A stretch of 64,000 nucleotides of DNA from Pseudomonas sp. ATCC PTA-122608 (GCF_001952855.1 NZ_LPNO01000052.1:153844-217843), one strand, 5' to 3'. Shown: positions 53,829 to 63,369, counted from the stretch's first letter. Program-made: numbers and translations. Notes: generated by a model not told the origin, from the letters alone.

Positions 53829-54320
53829 TCACTCGACGGCGGACGCTTCAATCTTGTCCAGACGCGGCGCCTTGGTGTTGCAACGGCGCTGGTCCTGACG
53901 CTGGGCTACTTCTTGCACCTCACGGCGAGTCACAAGATCAGCCAAGCTGATACCACTCAAAAACTCATGGATCTGCAGGCTCAGGTCACACCACAAGTGG
54001 TGTGTAAGGCAGGTGTCGCCGGCATGGCAATCACCCAGGCCCTGGCATTTGGTGGCATCGACGGATTCATTCACCGCATCGATCACCTGGGCTACCTGGA
54101 TGCCCTGCATGTCGCGGGACAGTTGATAGCCGCCGCCTGGACCACGAACGCTGGAAACCAGATTGCTGCGGCGCAACTTGGCAAACAACTGCTCGAGGTA
54201 GGACAGGGAAATGCCTTGGCGCTCGGAGATATCGGCCAGGGACACCGGCCCATTTTGCGCGTGCAAGGCCAGATCCAGCATGGCGGTTACCGCGTATCGG
54301 CCTTTTGTAGTCAGTCTCAT
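53829..54320 (-). CDS. iscR: Fe-S-sensing transcriptional regulator IscR
   Basis: A 163-residue Rrf2-family repressor. The winged helix covers residues 1-80 (MRLTTKGRYAVTAMLDLALH). The 2Fe-2S ligands C92, C98, C104 and H107 are all present. The open frame continues 62 codons upstream, but ATG 54320 is the family start. As holoprotein it represses the isc operon; two IscR-like boxes lie 46-90 bases upstream. Confidence 0.96.
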   Translation of the reverse strand: MRLTTKGRYAVTAMLDLALHAQNGPVSLADISERQGISLSYLEQLFAKLRRSNLVSSVRGPGGGYQLSRDMQGIQVAQVIDAVNESVDATKCQGLGDCHAGDTCLTHHLWCDLSLQIHEFLSGISLADLVTRREVQEVAQRQDQRRCNTKAPRLDKIEASAVE

Positions 54321-54365
54321 GGACAAGTACCAAGGTGTTTCAGAATGGGAGCAAGTATGCGATTC

Positions 54366-54408
54366 CCGAGTATTTAAGTCAACTATAAGACCTAGTACTT
54401 TAGTCAGG
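54366..54408 (-). promoter_or_regulatory. Two type-1-like IscR boxes at the isc promoter
   Basis: On the minus strand GTTGACTTAAATACTCGG (54366-54383) and CCTGACTAAAGTACTAGG (54391-54408) share the form TGACTWAA-N-TACT-GG, starting 25 bases apart. Both resemble type 1 IscR sites. The 302-base gap up to cysE holds only these boxes and a REPIN. Confidence 0.68.
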
Positions 54409-54507
54409 ATTACCCGCAAAAATGGCGCGCGAATCATAGCAGGATGGGGCGGGATGGAACAGCGGGAACAGGGCCAAGCCGGGCATGCGGGACCAATGGA
54501 GGTCAAA

Positions 54508-54599
54508 ATGTGGGAGCGGGCTTGCTCGCGAATGCGGTGGATCAGTCAATATATTCGGCGACTGACACGCAGCTTTCGCGAGCAAGCCCGCTCCCACAT
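54508..54599. repeat. REPIN (paired inverted REP sequences)
   Basis: Perfect 25-base arms at 54508-54532 and 54575-54599 of the main REP family, between cysE and iscR. Confidence 0.9.
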
Positions 54600-54623
54600 G
54601 GGTTTTGCAGTGATTGCGAGACT

Positions 54624-55409
54624 TCAGCCCGCCTTGGTGGCGGCACCTTCGTCCTTGACCTCGGCAAAGTCTTCGGTGCGCAGCTCAGGCAAGTCCTTGG
54701 CGCAGTAGTTGCTGCCAAGGTCTTTCAGGGCACCGCACATACCGTCCAGCTTGCCATCCACCGCTTGCAGGTGATCCAACAACTGGCCGATAGCACGCGC
54801 CACCGGGTCAGGCATGTCTTCGCTGACGCCATAGGCATCGAAGCCAATCTTCTCGGCCATGGCCTTGCGCTTGGCTTCCTGTTCATCACCGACTTCCGGC
54901 TTGACGATGATCCGCCCCGGAATGCCAACAACCGTTGCGCCAGGCGGTACGGCCTTGGTCACCACGGCGTTGGAGCCGACCTTGGCGCCCGCACCGACGG
55001 TAAACGGGCCGAGCACTTTGGCGCCCGCCCCCACTACAACGCCATCTTCCAGCGTAGGGTGGCGCTTGCCTTTGTTCCAGGTGGTGCCGCCCAGGGTCAC
55101 GCCCTGATACAGGGTCACGTCATCGCCGATCTCGGCGGTCTCGCCAATAACGATGCCCATGCCATGATCGATAAAGAAGCGACGACCGACCTTGGCGCCC
55201 GGATGGATCTCAATCCCAGTCAGCCAGCGGCCAAAGTTGGAGACCAGCCGCGCCAGCCACTTCCAGCCCATATGCCACAAGGCACCGGACAGGCGGTGGA
55301 TCCAGATCGCGTGCATGCCCGGGTAGCAGGTCAGCACTTCAAAGGCGTTGCGCGCCGCCGGGTCACGGTGGAAAACACTCTGGATATCTTCTCGCAAACG
55401 CTCGAACAT
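54624..55409 (-). CDS. cysE: Serine O-acetyltransferase
   Basis: A 261-residue enzyme making O-acetylserine for cysteine synthesis. The left-handed beta-helix carries IEIHPGAKVGRRFFIDHGMG, TLYQGVTLGGTTWNKGKRHP and VGAGAKVLGPFTVG, which include the catalytic HP and DHG residues. It is upstream of iscR in the same direction, a common arrangement linking cysteine supply to Fe-S assembly. Its start is three bases after the trmJ stop. Confidence 0.95.
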   Translation of the reverse strand: MFERLREDIQSVFHRDPAARNAFEVLTCYPGMHAIWIHRLSGALWHMGWKWLARLVSNFGRWLTGIEIHPGAKVGRRFFIDHGMGIVIGETAEIGDDVTLYQGVTLGGTTWNKGKRHPTLEDGVVVGAGAKVLGPFTVGAGAKVGSNAVVTKAVPPGATVVGIPGRIIVKPEVGDEQEAKRKAMAEKIGFDAYGVSEDMPDPVARAIGQLLDHLQAVDGKLDGMCGALKDLGSNYCAKDLPELRTEDFAEVKDEGAATKAG

Positions 55410-55411
55410 TT

Positions 55412-56182
55412 TTAATCCTTCCGCTTAAGAAGCTCGCCACGGGCCGCTTTCTGGGTTTCCGTGAGGATGCCACGCAATATATTCATTTCCGCCCGGCTGA
55501 CCGAGCTGCGTCCGTACAACCGACGCAGGCGCGCCATCAAGTGCCGTGGTTTTTCCGGGTCGAGGAATTCGATGGCCACCAGGGTTTGCTCCAGGTGCTC
55601 ATAGAACCGCTCCAGCTCGTCCATGGTGGCCAGCTCGCCACTCTTGGTCGATGCAACCTCGTCTTTTTCAACCTTGCTTGGCTGACCTTCAGCGGCCAGC
55701 CAGGCCATGCGCACTTCATAACTCAACACCTGCACCGCCGCCCCGAGGTTCAGCGAACTGAACTCAGGGTCTGATGGGATGTGCACGTGATAATGACATC
55801 GCTGCAGCTCCTCATTGGTCAGGCCGGAATCTTCACGGCCGAACACCAAGGCGATTTCAGCGCCGCCAGCGGCCTCTACCACGACTTTGGTCCCGCATTC
55901 GCGAGGATCCAGCAGCGGCCAGGGGATGCGACGGTCGCGAGCACTGGTGCCGAGCACCAGGTTGCAGCCGACAAGGGCGTCTTCCAGGGTGGCAACGACC
56001 TGGGCTTTTTCGAGGATGTCATTAGCACCGGACGCGCGGGCATCGGCCTCGTGGTGCGGAAACACACGCGGCTCGACCAGCACCAGGCGCGTCAGCCCCA
56101 TGTTCTTCATGGCTCGCGCCACGCCGCCGATATTGCCGGGATGACTGGTATTGACGAGGACGACACGGATGTTTTGCAGCAA
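55412..56182 (-). CDS. trmJ: tRNA (cytidine/uridine-2'-O-)-methyltransferase TrmJ
   Basis: A 256-residue SPOUT enzyme that methylates ribose 32 of tRNAs. The N-terminal motif is VVLVNTSHPGNIGGVARAMK; the knot motifs are LVFGREDSGLTNEEL and HIPSDPEFSSLNLGAAVQVL. It is co-directional and nearly contiguous with cysE, and divergent from suhB. Confidence 0.95.
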   Translation of the reverse strand: MLQNIRVVLVNTSHPGNIGGVARAMKNMGLTRLVLVEPRVFPHHEADARASGANDILEKAQVVATLEDALVGCNLVLGTSARDRRIPWPLLDPRECGTKVVVEAAGGAEIALVFGREDSGLTNEELQRCHYHVHIPSDPEFSSLNLGAAVQVLSYEVRMAWLAAEGQPSKVEKDEVASTKSGELATMDELERFYEHLEQTLVAIEFLDPEKPRHLMARLRRLYGRSSVSRAEMNILRGILTETQKAARGELLKRKD

Positions 56183-56263
56183 GGGAGGCGCTCTCGGACA
56201 CGGGAAAGGGGAGCAAATCTTACAGAACAGCCTAAGGTTATGCCATGAAAGGTAACGTCGTCC

Positions 56264-56291
56264 TTCACCTGAAGAAAGTTTCTGCTAGAAT
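56264..56291 (+). promoter_or_regulatory. Putative suhB promoter
   Basis: TTCACC (56264-56269) and TAGAAT (56286-56291) are 16 bases apart, with suhB starting 37 bases downstream. A moderate sigma-70 match. Confidence 0.45.
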
Positions 56292-56327
56292 GCTCGGCTT
56301 TCTTTAACAACCTTAGGTGACACATCC

Positions 56328-57143
56328 ATGCAGCCCATGCTGAATATCGCGCTGCGCGCCGCCCGCAGCGCCAGTGAATTGATCTTCCGCTCCATCGAGC
56401 GCCTGGATACCATCAAGGTCGACGAAAAAGACGCCAAGGATTACGTATCCGAGGTGGATCGCGCCGCCGAGCAGAAAATCATCGACGCGCTGCGCAAGGC
56501 CTACCCTACCCACGGCATCCTCGGTGAAGAAACCGGCCTGCACAAAGGTAGCGGCGAAGGCGAAGACTACCTGTGGATCATCGACCCACTGGATGGCACC
56601 ACCAACTTCCTGCGCGGCATCCCGCACTTTGCCGTGAGCATTGCCTGCAAATACCGTGGCCGCCTGGAGCACGCTGTTGTTCTGGACCCGGTCCGCCAGG
56701 AAGAATTCACCGCCAGCCGTGGCCGTGGCGCCCAACTGAACGGTCGCCGCCTGCGTGTCAGCGGTCGCACCAGCTTGGACGGCGCCCTGCTGGGCACCGG
56801 CTTTCCGTTCCGTGATGACCAGATGGACAACCTGGAAAACTACCTGGGCATGTTCCGCGCCCTGGTTGGCCAGACCGCCGGCATCCGTCGCGCCGGTGCA
56901 GCCAGCCTGGACCTGGCTTATGTCGCTGCCGGTCGTTTTGACGCGTTCTGGGAGTCGGGCCTGTCCGAGTGGGACATGGCTGCAGGCGCACTGCTGATTC
57001 AAGAAGCGGGCGGCCTGGTGAGCGACTTCACCGGCGGTCACGACTTCCTGGAGAAGGGACACGTAGTTGCCGGCAACACCAAATGCTTCAAGGCAGTACT
57101 GACGGCGATCCAGCCGCACCTGCCGGCTTCGCTGAAGCGCTAA
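56328..57143 (+). CDS. suhB: Inositol-1-monophosphatase / Nus factor SuhB
   Basis: A 271-residue Mg-dependent phosphatase. Metal-site residues are E67 (GEETG), D86 and D89 (IIDPLDGTTNF) and WDMAAGALLI near the C-terminus. SuhB also acts in rRNA transcription antitermination in E. coli; that role here is by analogy. It is a single gene, divergent from trmJ and followed by a terminator. Confidence 0.95.
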   Translation: MQPMLNIALRAARSASELIFRSIERLDTIKVDEKDAKDYVSEVDRAAEQKIIDALRKAYPTHGILGEETGLHKGSGEGEDYLWIIDPLDGTTNFLRGIPHFAVSIACKYRGRLEHAVVLDPVRQEEFTASRGRGAQLNGRRLRVSGRTSLDGALLGTGFPFRDDQMDNLENYLGMFRALVGQTAGIRRAGAASLDLAYVAAGRFDAFWESGLSEWDMAAGALLIQEAGGLVSDFTGGHDFLEKGHVVAGNTKCFKAVLTAIQPHLPASLKR

Positions 57144-57154
57144 GCGAGCGGGCA

Positions 57155-57184
57155 CAAAAAAGCACCCCTCGGGGTGCTTTTTTT
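57155..57184. terminator. Bidirectional terminator between suhB and the glycine-zipper gene
   Basis: AAAAAAGCACCCC pairs with GGGGTGCTTTTTTT across a two-base loop. It lies between convergent genes and can serve both. Confidence 0.9.
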
Positions 57185-57194
57185 ATACCTGAAA

Positions 57195-57743
57195 TTACTG
57201 CTGCGGCTGGTTCTGACCGATAACCAGGCGCCCTTCCTTGTCGACCGGGATCTGGTTGCCTGGATCACGATCCATGCGCACGGAGCCTTCCTTGCCGTCC
57301 AGGGTGTAACGCACGTCGTACCCGACAACCTTGTCGCTGATGTCGTTAACGGTGTTACAACGGGTTTGCGTAGTGGTGTAGGTATCGCGGTTCTGCATGC
57401 CTTCCTGAACCTTGTTACCGGCATAACCGCCACCGACCGCACCGGCCACCGTGGCCAGCTTCTTGCCATTACCGCCACCGACCTGATTACCCAACAGGCC
57501 GCCCGCCAGCGCACCGACCACCGTACCGACGATCTGGTGCTGATCCTGCACAGGCTTTTGCCGGGTTACGGCAACGTCCTTGCAGACTTCACGCGGGGTT
57601 TTAATCTGGGTTTTCACCGGCTGCACTGCCAGCACTTGCGCATACTCAGGGCCGCTTTTTACCAGGCTGTAGGTGGCAACAGCACCCCCGGCAGTCACAC
57701 CGACAGCACCCAATACCGCACCAACCAGTAACGACTTGTTCAC
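57195..57743 (-). CDS. Glycine-zipper 2TM domain protein
   Basis: A 182-residue exported protein. Residues 1-25 are a hydrophobic leader (MNKSLLVGAVLGAVGVTAGG). Residues about 69-114 form a glycine zipper (VGTVVGALAGGLLGNQVGGG, VAGAVGGGYAGNKV) related to the SlyB/Rick_17kDa family. The C-terminus (VVGYDVRYTLDGKEGSVRMD) is a short soluble domain. Such proteins sit in the outer envelope; the exact role is unknown. Confidence 0.87.
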   Translation of the reverse strand: MNKSLLVGAVLGAVGVTAGGAVATYSLVKSGPEYAQVLAVQPVKTQIKTPREVCKDVAVTRQKPVQDQHQIVGTVVGALAGGLLGNQVGGGNGKKLATVAGAVGGGYAGNKVQEGMQNRDTYTTTQTRCNTVNDISDKVVGYDVRYTLDGKEGSVRMDRDPGNQIPVDKEGRLVIGQNQPQQ

Positions 57744-57802
57744 GTGAACCTCCTGACCATCACAAACGGACCGATCGATCCGCGCTATACCCAGCCTTGG
57801 AG

Positions 57803-57842
57803 CAAAAAAAAAGGCGCGAGTTCAATACTCGCGCCTTTTTTG
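57803..57842 (-). terminator. Rho-independent terminator of the secDF operon
   Basis: GGCGCGAG (57813-57820) pairs with CTCGCGCC (57828-57835). The A-run before and T-run after allow either direction; it lies about 25 bases past the secF stop. Confidence 0.88.
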
Positions 57843-57866
57843 TAACAGCAGATCAACAATTACCCA

Positions 57867-58781
57867 TCAAGGGCGGTCGTCGACTTCCTTACCGGTGCTG
57901 GCAGGAGGGATCAGGTCTTCGCTGTTGAGGTTCAGCCAGATCAGTACCACGTTGGCGATGTAGATCGACGAGTAGGTACCCGCCAGTACGCCGATGAACA
58001 GCGACAGCGAGAAGCCCCACAGGTTGTCACCACCGAACACCATCAATGCCGCAATCGCCAGCAAGGTGGAGATCGAAGTTGCCATGGTGCGCAGCAGGGT
58101 CTGAGTGGTGGAGATGTTGATGTTCTCGATCAACGTCGCCTTGCGCAGTACCCGGAAGTTCTCACGAACCCGGTCGAATACCACGATGGTGTCGTTGAGG
58201 GAGTAACCAATGATCGCCAGCACCGCCGCCAATACAGTCAGGTCGAAGGTGATCTGGAAGTACGCCAGGATACCCACGGTCACGATCACGTCGTGGATCA
58301 GCGACACAATGGCGCCGACACCGAACTTCCACTGAAAGCGGAAAGCCAGATAGATCATGATGCCGACCAGCGCCATCAGCATGCCGAGGCCGCCCTGGTC
58401 GCGCAGCTCTTCACCTACTTGCGGGCCTACGAACTCGACGCGCTTGACCGACGCAGGGTTATCACCACCGACCTTCTGCAAGGCCTCGGCTACCTGGTGA
58501 CCCAGTTGCGGGTCTTCGCCCGGCATACGCACCAGCAGGTCAGTGGTTGCACCAAAGCTCTGCACGATGGCTTCGTGATAGCCGGCCTTGACCAGCTCGT
58601 TGCGCACCAGGCTAACGTCGGCCGGCTTCTCGTAGGTCAGCTCGATGAGCGTACCGCCGGTGAAGTCCAGACCGTAGTTCAGGCCCTTATGGAACCAGCT
58701 GAACAACGCCAGAACGGTAAGGAGCATGGTGAAGCCGAACGCAACGTTGCGAACGCCCATGAAGTTGATTGTACGTAACAT
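57867..58781 (-). CDS. secF: Protein translocase subunit SecF
   Basis: A 304-residue inner-membrane protein of the RND fold with six transmembrane segments and one periplasmic domain. Marks are GLNYGLDFTGGTLIELTYEK near residue 32, GIMIYLAFRF, and GYSLNDTIVVFDRVRENF. With SecD it uses the proton gradient to complete protein export. It starts nine bases after secD. Confidence 0.97.
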   Translation of the reverse strand: MLRTINFMGVRNVAFGFTMLLTVLALFSWFHKGLNYGLDFTGGTLIELTYEKPADVSLVRNELVKAGYHEAIVQSFGATTDLLVRMPGEDPQLGHQVAEALQKVGGDNPASVKRVEFVGPQVGEELRDQGGLGMLMALVGIMIYLAFRFQWKFGVGAIVSLIHDVIVTVGILAYFQITFDLTVLAAVLAIIGYSLNDTIVVFDRVRENFRVLRKATLIENINISTTQTLLRTMATSISTLLAIAALMVFGGDNLWGFSLSLFIGVLAGTYSSIYIANVVLIWLNLNSEDLIPPASTGKEVDDRP

Positions 58782-58790
58782 GGCAGCCCC

Positions 58791-60659
58791 TTAAATCCAC
58801 AACTTCTTGAAGTCACGTCCGCCAAAGATCAGGTTGACCATTGCGCGGGTCACCATGATGGCCGTGAACATCGAGGTAAAGATACCGAGGGACATGGTCA
58901 CCGCAAAACCTTTGACCGGGCCGGTGCCCATGGCAAAGAGAATCCCGCCGACCAACAGAGTGGTCAGGTTGGAGTCGAGAATCGCGGTAAATGCCCGGCC
59001 GAAGCCTTCGTTGATTGCCCGCTGTACGGTCATGCCCGCAGCGATCTCTTCACGAATACGCGAGAAGATCAGTACGTTGGCGTCCACCGCCATACCCATG
59101 GTGAGTACGATACCGGCGATACCTGGCAGGGTCAGCGTTGCACCCAACAGCGACATCAGGGCCAACAGCATCACCATGTTGCCCGCCAGTGCGACGGTAG
59201 CGATGATGCCGAAGAAGCGGTAGATGGCGATGATGAACAAGGAGACGAACAGCATGCCCCACAGTGCAGCGTCGATACCCTTGGTGATGTTGTCAGCACC
59301 CAGGCTCGGGCCGATGGTACGTTCTTCAGCGAAGTACATCGGGGCCGCCAGGCCACCGGCACGCAGCAGCAGCGCCAGTTCAGACGACTCACCCTGGCCG
59401 TTCAGGCCAGTGATGCGGAACTGAGCACCCAGTGGCGACTGGATGGTCGCCAGGCTGATGATCTTCTTCTCTTCTTTAAAGGTTTGTACCGGTACGTCTT
59501 TCTCTACGCCGTCGACCACTTGCTTGGTGTAGGTGGTGACAGGACGCTGTTCGATGAAGATCACCGCCATGCTGCGACCGACGTTGCTGCGGGTTGCGCG
59601 GCTCATCAGTTCGCCGCCATGACCATCCAGACGGATGTTCACTTCTGGCGTGCCGTGCTCGCCAAAACCAGCCTTGGCGTCGGTTACCTGGTCACCGGTG
59701 ATGATCAAGCCACGCTCGATCAGCGCAGGTGGGCGACCACCTTCACGGAATTCGAATTCCTCGGCAGTGGCGCGGGTGGCACCCGGCTCAGCCGCCAGGC
59801 GGAATTCAAGGTTGGCTGTTTTACCCAGGATACGCTTGGCTTCAGCAGTGTCCTGCACGCCCGGCAGTTCAACCACGATGCGGTTGGCACCCTGGCGCTG
59901 AACGATCGGCTCGGCCACACCCAGCTCGTTGACGCGGTTACGTACCGTGGTCAAGTTCTGCTTGATGGAGTATTCACGGATTTCCGCCAGCTTGGCCGGG
60001 GTCATCGCCAGACGCAGTACCGCCTGACCATTGAGGTCGGCCGGAACAATGTCGAAATCGTTGAAGTTCTTGCGGATCAGTGCACGGGCCTGTTCGCGGG
60101 TTGCTTCGTCAGCAAAGCCCAGCTGGATGGCGCCGTTGAGCTGCGGCAGGCTGCGATAACGCAGGCGCTCTTTACGCAGCAGGCTCTTCACATCGCCTTC
60201 GTAGACTTTCAGGCGAGCGTCGAGGGCCTTGTCCATGTCCACTTCCAGCAGGAAGTGCACACCACCGGACAAGTCCAGACCCAGCTTCATCGGGTGCGCG
60301 CCAATCGCGCGCAGCCATTTTGGCGTGGTCTGTGCCAGGTTCAGCGCGACGACGTAGTCATCACCCATGACCTTGCGCACAACGTCTTTGGCCGGCAATT
60401 GGTCTTCTTGCTTGGTCAGGCGCAACAAACCGCCCTTACCGTCAGCTGCCAAGGTTGCCGCTTTAACCTGGATGCCCGCGTCGGTGAGCGCTTTGCTCGT
60501 GCGGTCCAGATCAGCCTGATTGACCTGCAACGCAGTGCTGGCACCCGTGATCTGGATCGCCGGGTCATCAGGATAGAGATTGGGAGCGGAATAAATAAAA
60601 CCGATCGCCAGCACCGCCAGGATCAGTACGTATTTCCACAGAGGGTATTTGTTCAGCAT
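58791..60659 (-). CDS. secD: Protein translocase subunit SecD
   Basis: A 622-residue inner-membrane partner of SecF. It begins MLNKYPLWKYVLILAVLAIG and has KLGLDLSGGVHFLLEVDMDK, a large periplasmic region, then GMAVDANVLIFSRIREE in the RND domain. A GTG three bases earlier (60662) is also in frame, but ATG 60659 fits the family N-terminus. It lies 62 bases after yajC. Confidence 0.96.
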   Translation of the reverse strand: MLNKYPLWKYVLILAVLAIGFIYSAPNLYPDDPAIQITGASTALQVNQADLDRTSKALTDAGIQVKAATLAADGKGGLLRLTKQEDQLPAKDVVRKVMGDDYVVALNLAQTTPKWLRAIGAHPMKLGLDLSGGVHFLLEVDMDKALDARLKVYEGDVKSLLRKERLRYRSLPQLNGAIQLGFADEATREQARALIRKNFNDFDIVPADLNGQAVLRLAMTPAKLAEIREYSIKQNLTTVRNRVNELGVAEPIVQRQGANRIVVELPGVQDTAEAKRILGKTANLEFRLAAEPGATRATAEEFEFREGGRPPALIERGLIITGDQVTDAKAGFGEHGTPEVNIRLDGHGGELMSRATRSNVGRSMAVIFIEQRPVTTYTKQVVDGVEKDVPVQTFKEEKKIISLATIQSPLGAQFRITGLNGQGESSELALLLRAGGLAAPMYFAEERTIGPSLGADNITKGIDAALWGMLFVSLFIIAIYRFFGIIATVALAGNMVMLLALMSLLGATLTLPGIAGIVLTMGMAVDANVLIFSRIREEIAAGMTVQRAINEGFGRAFTAILDSNLTTLLVGGILFAMGTGPVKGFAVTMSLGIFTSMFTAIMVTRAMVNLIFGGRDFKKLWI

Positions 60660-60721
60660 CACGCCGCCCGCTTATAACGCGGGGCGCCTTGCGCGCCCCG
60701 TCGATTGGTAAAGGTTGGAAC

Positions 60722-61060
60722 TTAGATCGCTTTCAGCGTGCCTTTTGGCAGCGTGGCGGCGATGGCGCCCTTCTGGAACTTCATTTCTACGGTGTCGGAG
60801 ACTTCCAGGACCACGAAAGCGTCGGACACTTTAGTGATCTTGCCGGCGATGCCGCCAGTGGTCACGACTTCGTCGCCTTTCTGCAAGCTGCCCAGCAGGT
60901 TCTTCTGCTCTTTGGCGCGCTTGGCCTGTGGACGCCAGATCATCAGGTAGAAGATGACCAGGAAGCCGACCAGGAAAATCCACTCAAAACCACCGCCCAA
61001 TGGGCCGGCAGCGGCCGGTGCAGCGGCATCAGCCATGGCATTAGAGATAAAAAAGCTCAT
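60722..61060 (-). CDS. yajC: Preprotein translocase subunit YajC
   Basis: A 112-residue protein with one transmembrane segment (FEWIFLVGFLVIFYLMIWRP, about 26-45) and a small cytoplasmic domain (GDEVVTTGGIAGKITKVSDA). It associates with SecDF. It lies between tgt and secD, the conserved order. Confidence 0.95.
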   Translation of the reverse strand: MSFFISNAMADAAAPAAAGPLGGGFEWIFLVGFLVIFYLMIWRPQAKRAKEQKNLLGSLQKGDEVVTTGGIAGKITKVSDAFVVLEVSDTVEMKFQKGAIAATLPKGTLKAI

Positions 61061-61103
61061 TTAGCACTCCAGTTGCAAATAGTGAATCTTAGGGTCGGAA
61101 AAC

Positions 61104-62228
61104 TCAGTCCAAGGGCGGCACAGGCAGCCCGCGCTTGGCATAGAAGGCATCGACGAAGGCGGCCAATGTACCCTGTTGAATAGCCTCGCGCAAACCAGCC
61201 ATCAGGACTTGGTAGTGACGCAAATTGTGGATGGTATTCAACATGCTACCCAGCATTTCCCCACACTTGTCCAGATGGTGCAGATAAGCGCGCGAGAAGT
61301 TCTGGCAGGTGTAGCAGTCACAGGTAGGATCCAGCGGCGATTCATCATGGCGATGGAACGCGTTACGGATCTTCAGCACGCCTGTATCGATGAACAGATG
61401 CCCATTGCGGGCATTACGGGTTGGCATCACGCAATCGAACATGTCCACACCGCGGCGCACACCCTCTACGAGATCCTCCGGTTTGCCAACGCCCATAAGG
61501 TAACGAGGTTTGTCAGCCGGCATCAGGCCCGGCAGGTAATCCAGCACCTTGATCATCTCGTGCTTGGGCTCGCCCACCGACAGGCCGCCGATGGCCAGGC
61601 CGTCGAAGCCGATCTTGTCCAGGCCTTCGAGCGAGCGCTTGCGCAAGCTTTCATGCATGCCGCCCTGCACGATACCGAACAGGGCAGCGGTGTTATCGCC
61701 ATGGGCGTTTTTCGAGCGCTGGGCCCAACGCAACGACAGTTCCATGGAAATCCGCGCGACGTCTTCATCGGCCGGGTACGGCGTGCACTCGTCGAAAATC
61801 ATCACGATGTCGGAGCCCAGGTCACGTTGCACCTGCATCGACTCTTCCGGGCCCATGAACACTTTGGCGCCGTCGACCGGGGAGGCGAAGGTCACGCCCT
61901 CCTCCTTGATCTTGCGCATGGCGCCCAGGCTGAACACCTGGAAACCACCGGAGTCAGTGAGGATCGGGCCTTGCCACTTCATGAAGTCATGCAGGTCGCC
62001 ATGCTTCTTGATCACTTCGGTGCCCGGGCGCAGCCACAGGTGGAAGGTGTTGCCGAGGATGATCTCGGCGCCCGTGGCGACGATGTCACGCGGCAGCATG
62101 CCTTTTACCGTGCCGTAGGTACCGACCGGCATAAAAGCCGGGGTCTCGACGGTACCGCGAGGGAAAGTCAAACGGCCGCGGCGAGCTTTACCATCCGTGG
62201 CCAGCAATTCAAACGACATACGACTCAT
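61104..62228 (-). CDS. tgt: tRNA-guanine transglycosylase
   Basis: A 374-residue enzyme inserting preQ1 at the wobble base of GUN-anticodon tRNAs. Catalytic aspartates are D92 (TDSGGFQVFSLG) and D265 (MFDCVMPTRNARNG). Zinc ligands are C303, C305, C308 and H334. ATG 62228 overlaps the queA stop (ATGA) and has GAGGAA at a good distance; the next ATG, three codons in, is the start often annotated. Confidence 0.97.
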   Translation of the reverse strand: MSRMSFELLATDGKARRGRLTFPRGTVETPAFMPVGTYGTVKGMLPRDIVATGAEIILGNTFHLWLRPGTEVIKKHGDLHDFMKWQGPILTDSGGFQVFSLGAMRKIKEEGVTFASPVDGAKVFMGPEESMQVQRDLGSDIVMIFDECTPYPADEDVARISMELSLRWAQRSKNAHGDNTAALFGIVQGGMHESLRKRSLEGLDKIGFDGLAIGGLSVGEPKHEMIKVLDYLPGLMPADKPRYLMGVGKPEDLVEGVRRGVDMFDCVMPTRNARNGHLFIDTGVLKIRNAFHRHDESPLDPTCDCYTCQNFSRAYLHHLDKCGEMLGSMLNTIHNLRHYQVLMAGLREAIQQGTLAAFVDAFYAKRGLPVPPLD

Positions 62229-63274
62229 GATTGTTCCTCTGGGCCGCGCGGCGCCGGATTACGGGTGATAAACATCGCATCACCGTAGCTGAAAAAACGG
62301 TATCCGTTATCGATGGCGGCTTGATAAGCGGCCATGGTCTCGGGATAACCGGCAAATGCCGACACCAGCATCAACAGCGTGGATTCCGGCAAATGGAAAT
62401 TGGTCACCAGAGCATCGACCACATGAAACGGCCGGCCCGGGTAGATAAAGATGTCTGTGTCGCCACTGAACGGCTTGAGCACGCCATCGCGCGCCGCGCT
62501 TTCCAGCGAGCGCACGCTGGTCGTACCGACCGCCACCACCCGCCCGCCGCGCGCCTTGCACGCTTCAACCGCATCCACGACGTCCTGGCTGACTTCCAGC
62601 CACTCGCTGTGCATATGGTGGTCTTCGATGTTATCCACACGCACCGGCTGAAACGTGCCGGCCCCCACGTGCAGGGTCACATAGGCCGTTTCAACGCCTT
62701 TGGCGGCAATCGCATCCAGCAGCGGCTGGTCGAAATGCAGCCCCGCCGTCGGTGCAGCCACCGCGCCCAGTCGCTGGGAATACACCGTCTGATAACGCTC
62801 GCGGTCCGAGTCTTCGTCGGGGCGGTCTATATAAGGAGGCAGCGGCATGTGGCCGACACGCTCGAGCAGCGGCAACACTTCCTCAGCAAACCCCAGCTCG
62901 AACAACGCATCGTGACGGGCCAGCATTTCTGCTTCGCCACCGCCATCGATAAGGATCTTCGAACCCGGTTTCGGCGACTTGCTGGAGCGCACATGGGCCA
63001 GCACGCGATGGCTGTCCAGCACCCGCTCCACCAGAATTTCCAGCTTGCCGCCGGACGCTTTCTGGCCAAACAGCCGTGCCGGAATCACCCGGGTATTGTT
63101 GAAAACCATCAAGTCGCCCGGGCGTAAATGCTCAAGCAAATCAGTGAATTGACGGTGTGCGAGGGCACCGCTGACCCCGTCCAGGGTCAGCAGTCGACTG
63201 GCGCGACGCTCGGCCAAAGGGTGGCGAGCGATCAGCGAATCAGGGAGCTCAAAAGTAAAGTCAGCAACGCGCAT
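62225..63274 (-). CDS. queA: S-adenosylmethionine:tRNA ribosyltransferase-isomerase
   Basis: A 349-residue enzyme that builds epoxyqueuosine on tRNA after Tgt. It begins MRVADFTFELPDSLIARHPL; other marks are RPGDLMVFNNTRVIPARLFG, APTAGLHFDQPLL and LHVGAGTFQPVRV. It overlaps tgt by four bases and heads the queA-tgt-yajC-secD-secF run. Confidence 0.97.
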   Translation of the reverse strand: MRVADFTFELPDSLIARHPLAERRASRLLTLDGVSGALAHRQFTDLLEHLRPGDLMVFNNTRVIPARLFGQKASGGKLEILVERVLDSHRVLAHVRSSKSPKPGSKILIDGGGEAEMLARHDALFELGFAEEVLPLLERVGHMPLPPYIDRPDEDSDRERYQTVYSQRLGAVAAPTAGLHFDQPLLDAIAAKGVETAYVTLHVGAGTFQPVRVDNIEDHHMHSEWLEVSQDVVDAVEACKARGGRVVAVGTTSVRSLESAARDGVLKPFSGDTDIFIYPGRPFHVVDALVTNFHLPESTLLMLVSAFAGYPETMAAYQAAIDNGYRFFSYGDAMFITRNPAPRGPEEQS

Positions 63275-63340
63275 GATGGGGTTCGTCTAGCAGGGCCGGG
63301 AAGTCTAGCGGAAATAGTGAAAATTGACCATGAAACGTGA

Positions 63341-63369
63341 TTGACCAACGGTAATCTCATCTCTATACT
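63341..63369 (+). promoter_or_regulatory. Sigma-70 promoter of tRNA-Leu
   Basis: TTGACC (63341-63346) and TATACT (63364-63369) are exactly 17 bases apart, and the tRNA begins 13 bases after the -10. Confidence 0.82.
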
